Below, in pieces: positions 1-7,142 of a stretch of DNA of 11,042 nucleotides. Each line of letters opens with the position of its first letter. The first letter of the stretch is position 1. This DNA comes from Sanchytrium tribonematis (Eukaryota; Sanchytriomycota; Sanchytriomycetes; Sanchytriales; Sanchytriaceae): the NCBI GenBank assembly GCA_018985235.1, contig JADGIG010000270.1:1-11042 (forward strand). Direction: 5' to 3'. A program made the position numbers and the translations under genes. The notes beneath the pieces are model-generated. The model was not told the origin of the DNA and did no database searches. It was given only the letters and a program-made list of their open reading frames with translations.

Positions 1-398
1 TTAGGTAAAGCTACTAAGGGTGCCTCTGAGGTGACTTCCTTCTGTGGAGTTTGTCGTAACCCAATCATTTGTTTTTCCATTTCAGCCATACGTTTTCTCA
101 TTTTAAATAAGTCCTCTTGGCAATCTTGGATAGAAACTGGTTCACTTGTAACAATTTTCCAAGGCTTAGACTCATCATTTGATTTTTTTGTTTCTTTTTC
201 GATTTTCTCATTTTTTCTTTCTTTTTGATTTTCGTTTGATTGTTCAACTGTCTGTTGTTCATCAACCTTTTGCATAGCCGGAGGTGTAGGTGTGCTGTGT
301 GGTTGATCTTTTAAATCACTCGCTACCATGTTAACATCATCACCCAGAGGGGATGAGTTATTTGTGTTTGAGGGAGATATAATAAATTGTTTATTCAT
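1..398 (-). CDS. partial charged coiled-coil-like protein, possibly Gag-like N-terminus
   Basis: An ATG at 396-398 on the minus strand opens 132 codons with no stop, and the frame is still open at the left edge, so the protein is a partial N-terminal piece. It starts MNKQFIISPSNTNN. A Ser/Thr/Pro-rich stretch follows, then a very Lys/Glu/Gln-rich segment (about residues 45-75), the motif KPWKIVTSEPVS near 80-90, and a Met/Lys/Glu-rich segment (about 95-115, RMAEMEKQM) that should form a short coiled coil. No signal peptide or membrane segment is visible. It lies head to head with the gypsy pol remnant, with about 125 bases between them. Composition and position resemble retroelement Gag leaders, but no zinc knuckle or capsid motif lies inside the window. 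A host gene or another element's ORF1 is equally possible. The absence of stops in such AT-rich DNA argues for recent function. Confidence 0.5.
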   Translation of the reverse strand, partial: MNKQFIISPSNTNNSSPLGDDVNMVASDLKDQPHSTPTPPAMQKVDEQQTVEQSNENQKERKNEKIEKETKKSNDESKPWKIVTSEPVSIQDCQEDLFKMRKRMAEMEKQMIGLRQTPQKEVTSEAPLVALP

Positions 399-522
399 CT
401 GTCTTCGTTTCCTTCTGGGGATCTGCTTCTATTTATGTAATCTCAAGTATTACAAAGGATCTGAGACCCAATAATAAATCGACTCTAAAACAAGGGGAAC
501 CAATCAAGAATCAACATCAACT
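399..522. other. divergent intergenic gap
   Basis: Short spacer between the minus-strand frame at 1-398 and the plus-strand gypsy remnant. No convincing LTR end, primer-binding site or promoter motif was recognised. Confidence 0.4.
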
Positions 523-1424
523 ATGGGTCAAATCACTTCCCATATTGTTGTTGACAACAATCAACTCCGTTTAGATTCTAATTTTGCAAAATATGTTTGT
601 GTGGTATTCCCATGGGGCACATATCAGTACTTGCGAATGTCGTAAGGCCTTAAAACGTCCGTAGAAGCGTTTCAGGGGGTGATGGTATGCTTATTTGGTC
701 ATTTGCCTTTTGTACTGATTTACTTGGATGATATTTTAGTATTTAGTGCCAATTAAGAGGAACACCTAAGTCATTTGCAGATAGTATTTGAAATTTTGCT
801 TGAAAATCACATTAGCATTAACATTAAAAAGTCAAATTTTTGTCATTGGAGTTTGACTATTTAGGATTTATTTTCACACAATCAGGTATTCAGCCCAATC
901 CCAAAAAGGTATCCACAATCGTTGCATTACCCCAACCCAAAACAGTAAAGGATTTAAGGAGTCAATTGAGGATGATCAACTTTTTTAGGCGATTCATTCC
1001 ACAGTGTGCAGCAATTTTAGCCCCTTTATCACAGTTGACAAAGAAGAAATCAGGATTTGATTGAAATTATGAGCTTCAATCTCGTCTAGATTATTGCAAA
1101 AAGTTATTGGCTAGTGTATGCATTTTTCAATACGACAATGATAATATTCCAAACCCAATTTATTTTTACAGCCGCAAATTTAATGGTGCCCATATGCGTT
1201 ATACTGTTGTTCATAAGTAGGCACTAGCAGTCATTTCAATTCTTAAGCATTTACGTAAATTGCTATACGGTTGTGATTTGATTATCTACACAGACAATCT
1301 CAATCTGTTGCAAACATCCAACAGTCTCAAGCTACAATGTTATTACATGGAAATAATTGATTCTCATCTCCAGATAGAACATGTCAGTTGAAAATCAAAT
1401 GTCGTTGCTGACTTCCTATCACGC
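523..1424 (+). pseudogene. pol: gypsy reverse transcriptase and RNase H, broken
   Basis: The RT would copy element RNA into DNA and the RNase H would degrade the RNA strand. The frame from 523 contains the gypsy core motif around FPWGTYQYLRMS, then a TAA at 643-645, then GLKTSVEAFQ. The catalytic YLDD is at 721-732, followed by ILVFS and a second TAA at 754-756. A one-base shift near 840 moves into the frame EFDYLGFIF, with the connection region (QPNPKKV, FFRRFIP, LAPLSQLT). RNase H follows: PIYFYSRKFNG, then a TAG at 1218-1220 where the family has the conserved Glu of the EKE-type motif, then LLYGCDLIIYTDN (the Asp is present), and the typical end VVADFLSR. Stops also lie at 1062-1064 and 1389-1391. 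The first RNase H aspartate segment (DAS) seems deleted. Assignment to gypsy is firm; the clade is not. Confidence 0.88.
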
Positions 1425-1605
1425 ATGAATTTCCATGAAAATGAATTTGAAGTATTGTCTGCCGAAGAATTTCCATTGTCAATCTCATATATTCGTGCAT
1501 GTCAATTGAAGGATGTCAGTTTAAAGATTCGTGGGCAAAATCTACAATCCAAAAGAATTGCCACAAATATGAAACAATTTTGCATTACTTTGAAATGTCA
1601 ATGTG

Positions 1606-2233
1606 TTGTGTAGGAAGGACACTTTTCAATGATTATTCCAAAAACAATCCAAAAAGACGTTCTATCTATGAAATCTTTGGCCACCCTGGACAAAACAGAA
1701 TGTACAACACATTGAAATCATATGTTCACTGGACTGGAATGCAAGACAGTGTAAATAGATCTGTCAAAAGATGTCACGCATGTCAAATGGAAAAACAAAA
1801 CAAGAAACAAAATGCCAAGTTATTGCCAACATCTATTGATGAGGACATTAATCCATTCCAAATCATTGCAATAGATTTAGTTGGACCAATGAATAGTATT
1901 ACAGAAGAAAATGGAGTTGAATTTAGTCATATTCTCACAATCATTGACTTAAAGACCAGATTTATTGAAATGGTTCCACTTTCTGACATTACTGGTAAAA
2001 CAATTGCCACCACTATTGATAACAATCGGTTAAACAGATATCCAAGACCACAGTGTTGTCTTAGTGATCAAGGAAAAAATTTAGTTGGAAATAAAGTAGA
2101 AGAATTATTAACCAGTTACAACATCAAACATCTTTACACCACTGTGTATAATCCACAAACCAATTCAATTTTAGAAAGAGCACAGGGGACATTAAAAGAA
2201 CATCTTCGAACATCAGGAGGATTAAGTGAATGA
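1606..2233 (+). pseudogene. gypsy integrase, zinc-binding and catalytic core largely intact
   Basis: Integrase joins the cDNA to host DNA. The frame is open for more than 200 codons. The HHCC region reads IYEIFGHPG, then CHACQ; the GH histidine is at 1682-1684 and the cysteines at 1772-1774 and 1781-1783. The first His of the motif is replaced by Tyr (IYEI). The catalytic core follows: Asp at 1874-1876 in AIDLVGPM, Asp at 2066-2068 in SDQGKN, Glu at 2174-2176 in ILERAQ. Exactly 35 residues lie between the second Asp and the Glu, the D,D-35-E signature. The frame ends at 2231-2233 soon after TLKEHLR, earlier than in intact gypsy integrases, because of a shift into the next frame. ATG codons exist further upstream in this frame, but the homologous part begins near 1606. 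Expression as a stand-alone protein is not supported. Confidence 0.88.
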
Positions 2234-2507
2234 CCTTGTAGTTAGGTTCATAACAGCAATGAGCAATTATTTAGTCATTAAAAGAGAAACAGGAATTCTA
2301 GAAAAGATGAATTACAGACAAATCATTCCATATTATCAAGATGACAGTTCCATTGTGGGGCAGAATGTCGTAGTTGACGGCATTTGTGACGAGCAAGACG
2401 AACAAGCTGTCACTGTTACGTCAGAACCAATCACGAGTACAACGAAACCAATCGACGAAACAAGTGATGCAGAAGACGTTGTAGTTTCTAGTCTATTTAA
2501 AGACTAG
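2226..2507 (+). pseudogene. C-terminal tail of the gypsy Pol, shifted frame
   Basis: This 93-codon open stretch continues the integrase in another frame. The frame just upstream reads EHQED, then a stop at the place where gypsy integrases usually have Trp, then VNDLVVRFITAMSNY and KRETG, which matches the W...L...YN...TG layout of the integrase C-terminal side. After that comes a Glu/Asp/Thr-rich tail with no chromodomain visible. The final stop is at 2505-2507. It could be mistaken for a separate small gene starting at the ATG at 2226, but the motif order argues for a frameshifted Pol tail. Confidence 0.6.
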
Positions 2508-2658
2508 GTGTATTTAATAAACTAAGTGTATATCTACTTTTTTAAGTTGGACAGTAAACTCAAAGCAAAGATATCTATTTATTACCCTCGAGAAGCCAGA
2601 AACCAAAATCACCCAATTCAATGCCGCCAGACAGACACTAGTCACTCAATGATCTCAA
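2508..2658. other. spacer after the gypsy remnant
   Basis: No gene or clear LTR terminus is visible. The stretch is moderately AT-rich and ends in a TGA (2650-2652) directly in frame with the next ORF, so that ORF does not extend upstream. Confidence 0.4.
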
Positions 2659-3048
2659 ATGAAGGTTATCCAGCTGAAAACCAGCGAAATTGATAGAGTA
2701 TTAAATTTAGAATTCCCATTTTTATTTACACGCAACTCCATTGTTCATTCACTACACGAGCAACTTATCAAATCCAATACAATTGACCAGCCAATCACGT
2801 CACAAATGACCATTTATCAACAACATGATTATTTGAAATCTTTATCCCAAATCATTTGTCAATCCAAGTATAACAAGCAATTTGAGAAGACCTCAAACAT
2901 ACCTGATCCACTTGCCAATCCAAATTCCCCAAGCAATGCATATGATGAAATGCGGAATAAATTACCAATTATACCAGTAATTCGTGAATCTGTTCCTGAA
3001 AGAGAATTGACAGCAATCTGCATGTATTACAACCCAGATCAATGTTGA
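2659..3048 (+). CDS. hypothetical protein, 129 residues, unrecognised
   Basis: An ATG-to-stop frame of 129 codons with no interruption; an in-frame TGA lies two codons upstream of the ATG, so the start is fixed to this Met or later. The product is hydrophilic, with mixed helix-forming segments (LHEQLIKSN, HDYLKSLSQIICQSKY) and a Pro/Asn/Ser-rich linker (PDPLANPNSPSN). It has no signal peptide, membrane segment or zinc motif. I do not recognise the family. It lies between two gypsy-derived pieces on the same strand, so it may belong to a retroelement (an extra ORF or a Gag fragment) and not to a host gene. A 14-base direct repeat straddles its stop codon. Its lack of breaks is notable next to such decayed neighbours, but 129 codons could survive by chance. 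Confidence 0.4.
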   Translation: MKVIQLKTSEIDRVLNLEFPFLFTRNSIVHSLHEQLIKSNTIDQPITSQMTIYQQHDYLKSLSQIICQSKYNKQFEKTSNIPDPLANPNSPSNAYDEMRNKLPIIPVIRESVPERELTAICMYYNPDQC

Positions 3049-3068
3049 TCAAAAATTACAACCCAGAT
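3026..3068. repeat. 14-bp direct repeat around a stop codon
   Basis: ATTACAACCCAGAT occurs at 3026-3039 and 3055-3068, 29 bases apart, one copy inside the end of the 2659-3048 frame and one just after its stop. It looks like a small local duplication. Confidence 0.8.
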
Positions 3069-3165
3069 ATATATGAGTGCCATTGTGAACCAGTTCTCTT
3101 ATTTTTTATTGACAACCAATCAACAATTTCATACTAGACAAATATGGATTTAATAATCCTCATAG

Positions 3166-3351
3166 ACCCCTATTACTCAAGCTGAAGTCTCTTTCTAAGC
3201 ACTTGCATCAGCTATTCATAAAACTTGATACTGGCTCTATCGTTGTTTTACAGATTCAAATGCCATGCCACATCAATGTAATGATTTCCATGCTTCCAAA
3301 TGGCTATATTTAACATGATATATCCAAATACATGTTTCTCACACCCTGTAA
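3166..3351 (+). pseudogene. fragment of a second gypsy-type RNase H
   Basis: One frame reads PITQAEVSF, stop, ALASAIHKT, stop, YWLYRCFTDSNAM, then ASKWLYLT, stop, YIQIHVSHTL. This follows the RNase H pattern of LTR retrotransposons: the Glu of the QAE motif, a helix ending in YWLYG-like residues, the Asp of FTDSN, then a Trp-containing helix and a strand ending in His-Val. Stops are at 3196-3198, 3226-3228 and 3316-3318. The gypsy remnant at 523-2507 already has its own RNase H at about 1110-1424 with a different sequence, so this is a separate insertion. No RT or integrase is attached. The match is by motif layout only. Confidence 0.4.
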
Positions 3352-3406
3352 AGCACTGCATCCAAATTCAATTCTTGACACGAATATCAAGCAAATAGAA
3401 ATTTAA

Positions 3407-4279
3407 TTAAAGGACTTGGTGGATCACCCAATATTTGTATGGAAACTGACACTCTACAGCCAGATAATCCAAATATTGCTCCAATTGATCCATTTGCACT
3501 AAATGGAAATTTGATGGAAACCCCTTTGACATCAGATTGCTCAGCTGCTGACCAAATTGGACATCTTGATCATAAATATGCTTCCATTTAGGTACAGCAG
3601 GTACTTTCAGAGTGAGCCCATCACTGAATGTAAATTCATTAATATTTTCACTTCCTCTCACCAATCCATATAAAATCAAAGATGGGGCACGCACTGAAAC
3701 AATTTGATTAATCAATTTGTTAAGAGTAAATAATCTTTTAGCAACGGGCAAACCCACAAAAGGAGAGTGATTATTCGTGTCCGGTCCAAATTTATTAATG
3801 TCTCTAGAAGTAGTTCAAAATTCACTTCTGAAATTTTCGAGCATCTGTTGAGTTCATTGGAAGTATGTTGCTCAGAAAAAGAATATGGAGATGTACATCC
3901 AACGTGAGTAATTCCACTTGCCAACTGACTAATTAAAATCTCATAAGACTGGTGTTATCTTCATTTGGGCAAATATATTGAAATCCTTCTTCTTTCAACT
4001 TTAAATTTTTTTGTTGATCTTTTCCTTTTACTGTCTGACCAGTCTTTCCAACCCATCCTCTGTATCTTTATTGGCACTATCTGGCTTGCTTTCATTAGCT
4101 CTGGAGATCAATTCGGAGTTAATATCCGACCCAAAGGACTCATTCATTACCATAATCTGCTCAATTTTATTACTTTTAGGCTTTCTTAATCTTTGTTTGA
4201 TAGGTTTATCGTTACTGGAGATAGTATCGCGCATTTGCTTCTTCAGAATTTCCATGAAGCATCTCGTTGGGTGTTTCAT
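3407..4279 (-). pseudogene. frameshifted gene of unknown function
   Basis: Three or four consecutive minus-strand frames read as one broken protein of roughly 290 residues. The first runs from the ATG at 4277-4279 to 4028 (83 codons, basic then acidic, KPIKQRLRKPKS, DSANKDTEDGLERLV). It passes to a frame starting at 4031 (GKDQQKNLKLKEEGFQYI, stop at 3933-3935), then to the frame around SQLASGITHVGCTSPYSF (about 3939-3865). After a short piece in another frame it enters the frame 3814-3407 (FGPDTNNHSPFVGLPVAKR, LNKLINQIVSVRAPSLILYG, FTFSDGLTLKVPAVPKW). The stop-free ends meet at each switch, which suggests small indels in a former gene and not chance frames. No catalytic motif, membrane segment or known domain was recognised. 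It lies downstream of the LINE RNase H on the same strand. It may be a 3' host gene, a retroelement ORF or another element. Confidence 0.5.
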
Positions 4280-4324
4280 TGTCTCCGCGCATCTGCTTTT
4301 AGTCTAGTTTTATCACAGGATTGC

Positions 4325-4690
4325 CTGTGGCTAAGGTAATCTACCAAATGATTTAGTGATAGGGGATTTTTGTTGTCGTGGCTTTGTACTTTACAGCAAT
4401 ATGTTTGTGAATTGACAAATTAAATCTGGGGAATAAATTTTAAATCAATTATAGTTTGAACTTTCAAAATATCTATTGATGACTGGGAATCTGTGCAGAT
4501 TTCAATATCATACGCATCTCAATCCATATGAAGTAGTGTTGAGCCTATTGCACCCATTTCGGCTCTTGTAGAAGTGTCGGCATATATTTTGTTTAAATTA
4601 AATAATTTTAATTAATATTTGTCATGAAAAATGTAAATTACACCCGCTGTTGCTAATTTGCAGAATGCATGCTTGCATCTGTATAAATAC
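4325..4690 (-). pseudogene. LINE RNase HI domain with catalytic residues visible
   Basis: RNase HI removes RNA from the RNA-DNA hybrid. In order on the minus strand: CIYTDASMHSAN (first Asp, TDAS at 4671-4682), a frameshift, then ATAGVIYIFHDKY, then ADTSTRAEMGAIGSTLLHMD (catalytic Glu in RAEM, 4555-4566), then DIEICTDSQSSIDILK (Asp in CTDSQS, 4480-4497), then KVQSHDNKN (His in SHD, 4375-4383) and LVDYLSHRQ (last Asp, 4339-4341). From about 4655 to 4325 a single frame holds with three stops (TAA, TGA, TAA). All D-E-D-H-D landmark residues are still readable, so this is a well-supported call despite the breaks. Confidence 0.85.
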
Positions 4691-4965
4691 AACATTGGTG
4701 GATTTCTAAATTTGCTTGGATATCTTCAATTGTTTTTTTGAAACTCTCCAATAATCTTTGATGCTTCTCTAAAATTTACTAATTTGGTTCATGTGGGATA
4801 GATGGTATTTGTACATCCAATTGACATGTTTGTGGGTTTTATTGCATTTAATGCATGTTGCATTGATTGGGGCATCGTAATTACGCCTAATAATCGATTT
4901 CATATATTCCGATTATTATAGAGGGTAATGAGTTGTTTATTAGTAGTAAAAGATATCTTGATTTT

Positions 4966-5298
4966 TTAGATTGTAAATAGTTTATCAGCTTGTAAGATCA
5001 ATTTATTATAACATTGATCAATCGATTCCAACCAACGATGATCAAATTTAATATATTGAAATAGGTCATAAAGGTCTTCATTATAATAATATGATGGAAT
5101 AGAGCAGAGATTACGAAGTGATCTGTTAATAAACGCGCTGATATGTTTTGCAATTTCTGAGTCATATTGAAATAAACACAAGCCATACTCTAGGCAGAGG
5201 CGCACAAAGGATCCAATAGAGCGTGCTAGATGCTCTATTTTAATGGAATTTCTGAAGGCACCTCCGCACCGTAGATCATTTAATTTCAATCTTGCCAC
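4966..5298 (-). pseudogene. LINE post-RT (thumb/connection) region
   Basis: A 110-codon open stretch directly after the RT LGF motif and in the same frame (an in-frame TGA separates them at about 5299-5310). It contains ARLKLNDLRCGG, LARSIGSFVRLCLEYGLCLF, a helix with LRNLCSIPSYYYNEDLY, and FDHRWLES. This is the usual layout after a LINE RT: a small helix, an L.YG..l motif, and an lR...g.P motif. It ends at a stop at 4966-4968, and the following DNA down to about 4700 still has LINE-like open pieces in other frames (MPQSMQHALNAIKP). The apparent start codon is a GTG and is not a real start. Confidence 0.7.
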
Positions 5299-5339
5299 TC
5301 GTCAATTTTTCGCAAGCAGTTCGTGGATAAATAAACCGT

Positions 5340-5706
5340 ATTGATTAATACGAAATCCAAGCCACGTCACGAATTGGTTCTTGGCTATGACTGTTTTCTA
5401 CTGATTAAATCCCAATCCAATGTTTTTAATTTATCATGAATTACATTCAAGACAGTATCTATTAAATGATTTGGGCTTATAACTAGTAAATCGTCGGCGG
5501 ACCAGATAAGGCAGCAATAGATTAAGTTGAATAGATTGTTGTGTTATCAGATTGTTCAATAAACATTTCAAAATAGTTGACAAATTAGTCTGATTAATAT
5601 ATTTTTCATTTTTCCGATGGGAGAGCGAGTCAAAAGCGGCTTCCACGTGCGCCTGAATGGTGTCGTATTCAGTGATATAAGGCCCAAGAGATTCCACAAT
5701 TGTCAT
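5340..5706 (-). pseudogene. LINE reverse transcriptase palm, broken
   Basis: The palm carries out target-primed reverse transcription. The frame from 5706 reads YDTIQAHVEAAFDSLSH; EAAFD is RT motif A, with the catalytic Asp at 5629-5631. About 43 codons later, in another frame, IWSADDLLVIS provides motif C: SADD at 5490-5501, with Ser where most LINEs have Tyr or Phe. The first frame then returns with FVTWLGFRINQ (LGF motif near 5350-5364). The distance between motifs A and C is clearly shorter than usual, and the GVPQGxxxSP motif B cannot be found, so an internal deletion is likely. DNA upstream (5707-5957) has an open frame with a few stops that could be older RT sequence, but it carries no recognisable motif. 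Confidence 0.8.
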
Positions 5707-5957
5707 ATAAGATTTTCATTTTGCTGGTTTGTTTGGAAAATGTGGGCTCCTAACTCGACCCGTGTGATATTCGCTGGTTTGTTAGCTGACGCGGGAAGAG
5801 CCCAGAGGACATTGAGGGAAATACCAATGTACCCCTAAAAATCTGAATTGTAGATCAGTAGGAAGGCGGAAAAGAGAGTATTTATTTTCCATGATGTCTT
5901 TTTGCCCCAAATGGCGCGCCCTTGGATATACCCGAAAGGGGTGCTGCGTGAACTTCA
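5707..5957. other. higher-GC spacer between LINE and piggyBac remnants
   Basis: This stretch is visibly richer in G and C than most of the window (for example CGACCCGTG, GACGCGGG, GGCGCGCC). On the minus strand an ATG at about 5957 gives a 58-codon frame, and the next frame reads for about 80 codons with one stop (GISLNVLWALPAS). It may be 5' LINE sequence, but no motif proves it. Confidence 0.35.
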
Positions 5958-5970
5958 TTTAAACCTAGGA

Positions 5971-5984
5971 CATGTATGTCCATA
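5971..5984 (+). repeat. piggyBac inverted repeat, left copy
   Basis: Fourteen bases matching the complement of 7079-7092 exactly. A related 10-base core (CATGTATGTC) recurs at 6021-6030. Confidence 0.7.
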
Positions 5985-6041
5985 TCCCAAAACATCGGAG
6001 TAGTTTGATGTTGCTTCTGACATGTATGTCAAAACCAGTAT

Positions 6042-7016
6042 TTATTGATTGTTTGTGGCATTTCGACGATAATCCACATCAGTGTACTTCCTGTAATGAT
6101 TACCAGTGTGATAAGCGTATGTACACTTACCATGCAGAAACACATCGCAAAATAGTCATTTATACTTAAACCAAATGTATTTCCTGTCAATCAAACAGTA
6201 TGCAAACCTTCCTTTCTCATTCACATGTACAATGTCATGAGAATACCCAGATCTCATTTTCCAATAGCAATTACCTTTAATCAATTTCTCTGCCACTTGC
6301 AATCGAAAGTCTTTAAATGAAAACTGATTTCTTCAACCAACATATTGAGAGTACAAAACATGGGCATTTGATATATCACGCATTGTAAATAATCTGATTC
6401 CTCTTGGGTTTGGTTTAATGCCATGATGCTCAGTAATTTCTATAATTGACTCATCAACACTAACGACACTACCCATAACAACATATTTAAAATAAATCTT
6501 ACTTTTTCAAATCTGTCTTCTGATGGGTTCGATAAATCATTATTAAAGAGATGTAAACCAACATTTTTTAGACCAGGTTTTCTTAAGTGGAAAGATAGAA
6601 TTCACTTTACAAATTAAAGAAACCCCAATAAATGCTTTTAACATTTCAACCGTAATATCAGGCATATGGTTCACTTGCTGTTGGAAGTCTTATCCAAAGC
6701 ATAATCACAAGTTTCTCTTTTGATTAACTCCCAAAAGTGCAAATTAAGAATAAATAAACCAAATCAACATATTGGCTTCCATTGTGAATACCAGACTCAT
6801 TTAAGCATCCAAATCATATTCCGTCACGCCATCTAAGTGTTGTGTGTCTTGCGATTCCGCTGCATTTAAGTCTGACTCAACAAACTGATCATTGAGCATA
6901 TAATCAAATGCTTCTAGCTCCTCATCAAGTAAATCCCCAAATTCAAATGACATTTCCGATTCTGAGCCATCTTCGTAATCACTGTCACAAAAAGAGTCAT
7001 TTTTAGGATCCAACAT
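6042..7016 (-). pseudogene. piggyBac transposase A, core partly deleted
   Basis: A piggyBac transposase excises and inserts the element at TTAA. From the ATG at 7016 comes an acidic leader (72 codons to a TAA at 6801-6803), typical of piggyBac N-termini. The same frame then gives DITVEMLKAFIGVSLI (the Em..fiGi motif), a shifted frame gives LFNNDLSNPSEDRFEKVRF, and the first frame resumes with SVVSVDESII (first catalytic Asp, about 6455), IKPNPRGIRLF and VLYSQYVG. Next comes FKDFRLQVAEKLIKGN, which belongs to the C-terminal tail. Then a Cys/His-rich end follows (RFAYCLIDRK, LFCDV, GKCTYAYHTGNHY), stopping at 6042-6044. The DNFFTS region with the second catalytic Asp, and the part up to the third, are missing, so this is an internally deleted copy. 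From 6476 to 6042 only two TGA stops interrupt (6333-6335, 6156-6158). Confidence 0.85.
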
Positions 7017-7077
7017 TGTTTTTTAAGGGGTAATGAAGTGGCCAATTAAAATTCATTGATTTGCAACTATTTTTTTG

Positions 7078-7142
7078 GTATGGACATACATGACAAAAAA
7101 TATTTTTTTGGTCCCTGTTTCAAATGTCATGTATGCCCATAC
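7078..7142. repeat. hairpin with 17-bp arms
   Basis: Arms 7078-7094 and 7126-7142 are complementary at 16 of 17 positions, with a 31-base loop. One arm contains the piggyBac inverted repeat. A 12-base direct repeat (TATTTTTTTGGT at 7068-7079 and 7101-7112) overlaps it. Confidence 0.8.
7079..7092 (-). repeat. piggyBac inverted repeat, right copy
   Basis: Complement of the left copy at 5971-5984; it lies about 60 bases upstream of the transposase ATG and is also one arm of a hairpin (7078-7142). Confidence 0.7.

Larger units (their letters stand above)
523..2507 (+). mobile_element. pol: Ty3/gypsy LTR-retrotransposon pol remnant (RT-RNase H-integrase)
   Basis: Domain order RT, RNase H, integrase on the plus strand is that of Ty3/gypsy elements; in Ty1/copia the integrase comes first. 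Gag, protease and the fingers part of the RT are absent, and no LTR pair was recognised, so this is a truncated internal fragment. The reading frame changes at least three times: frame 1 to frame 3 near 840, frame 3 to frame 2 near 1600, and frame 2 to frame 3 near 2200-2230. Five or more in-frame stops occur, all in the RT/RNase H half or at the joins. The element cannot make a full polyprotein. Confidence 0.9.
4310..5706 (-). mobile_element. LINE (non-LTR retrotransposon) remnant with RT and RNase HI
   Basis: Going down the minus strand the order is RT palm motif A, RT motif C, the post-RT region, then RNase HI, as in LINE clades that carry an RNase H after the RT (I-like groups). No endonuclease domain, 5' end or poly-A/3' repeat was recognised. 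The element is 5'-truncated or too decayed upstream, has several frameshifts, and probably lost internal RT sequence. Confidence 0.82.
5971..7092 (-). mobile_element. internally deleted piggyBac-type DNA transposon
   Basis: The transposase remnant (6042-7016, minus) is bracketed by a perfect 14-bp inverted repeat: CATGTATGTCCATA at 5971-5984 and its complement at 7079-7092. Each copy is followed inward by CCAAAA-like bases. The repeats lie 57 and 62 bases outside the coding ends, where terminal or subterminal repeats are expected. A TTAA occurs at 5959-5962 near one end, but no matching TTAA lies directly outside the other, so the true ends and the target duplication are not proven. Confidence 0.65.

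Noticed and set aside
31-228. Plus-strand 65-codon frame
   Set aside because: Shadow of the longer minus-strand frame 398-1; its Phe/Ser-rich composition is the complement of a Lys/Glu-rich coding strand.
399-2658. LTRs flanking the gypsy remnant
   Set aside because: No repeated sequence was found between the left (399-522) and right (2508-2658) flanks, and no primer-binding site or polypurine tract was convincing.
3916-3936. A 21-base GT...AG segment on the minus strand that could be a tiny intron in the 3407-4279 gene
   Set aside because: Its length is a multiple of three, so removing it would not correct the one-base frame change seen there.
3965-4307. Two hydrophobic plus-strand frames that look like membrane proteins
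   Set aside because: They are the antisense of the basic/acidic minus-strand frame 4279-4028; the hydrophobicity comes from complementing Lys/Asn/Glu codons.
5617-5838. Plus-strand 73-codon frame
   Set aside because: Antisense of the LINE RT motif A region, which has clear homology on the other strand.
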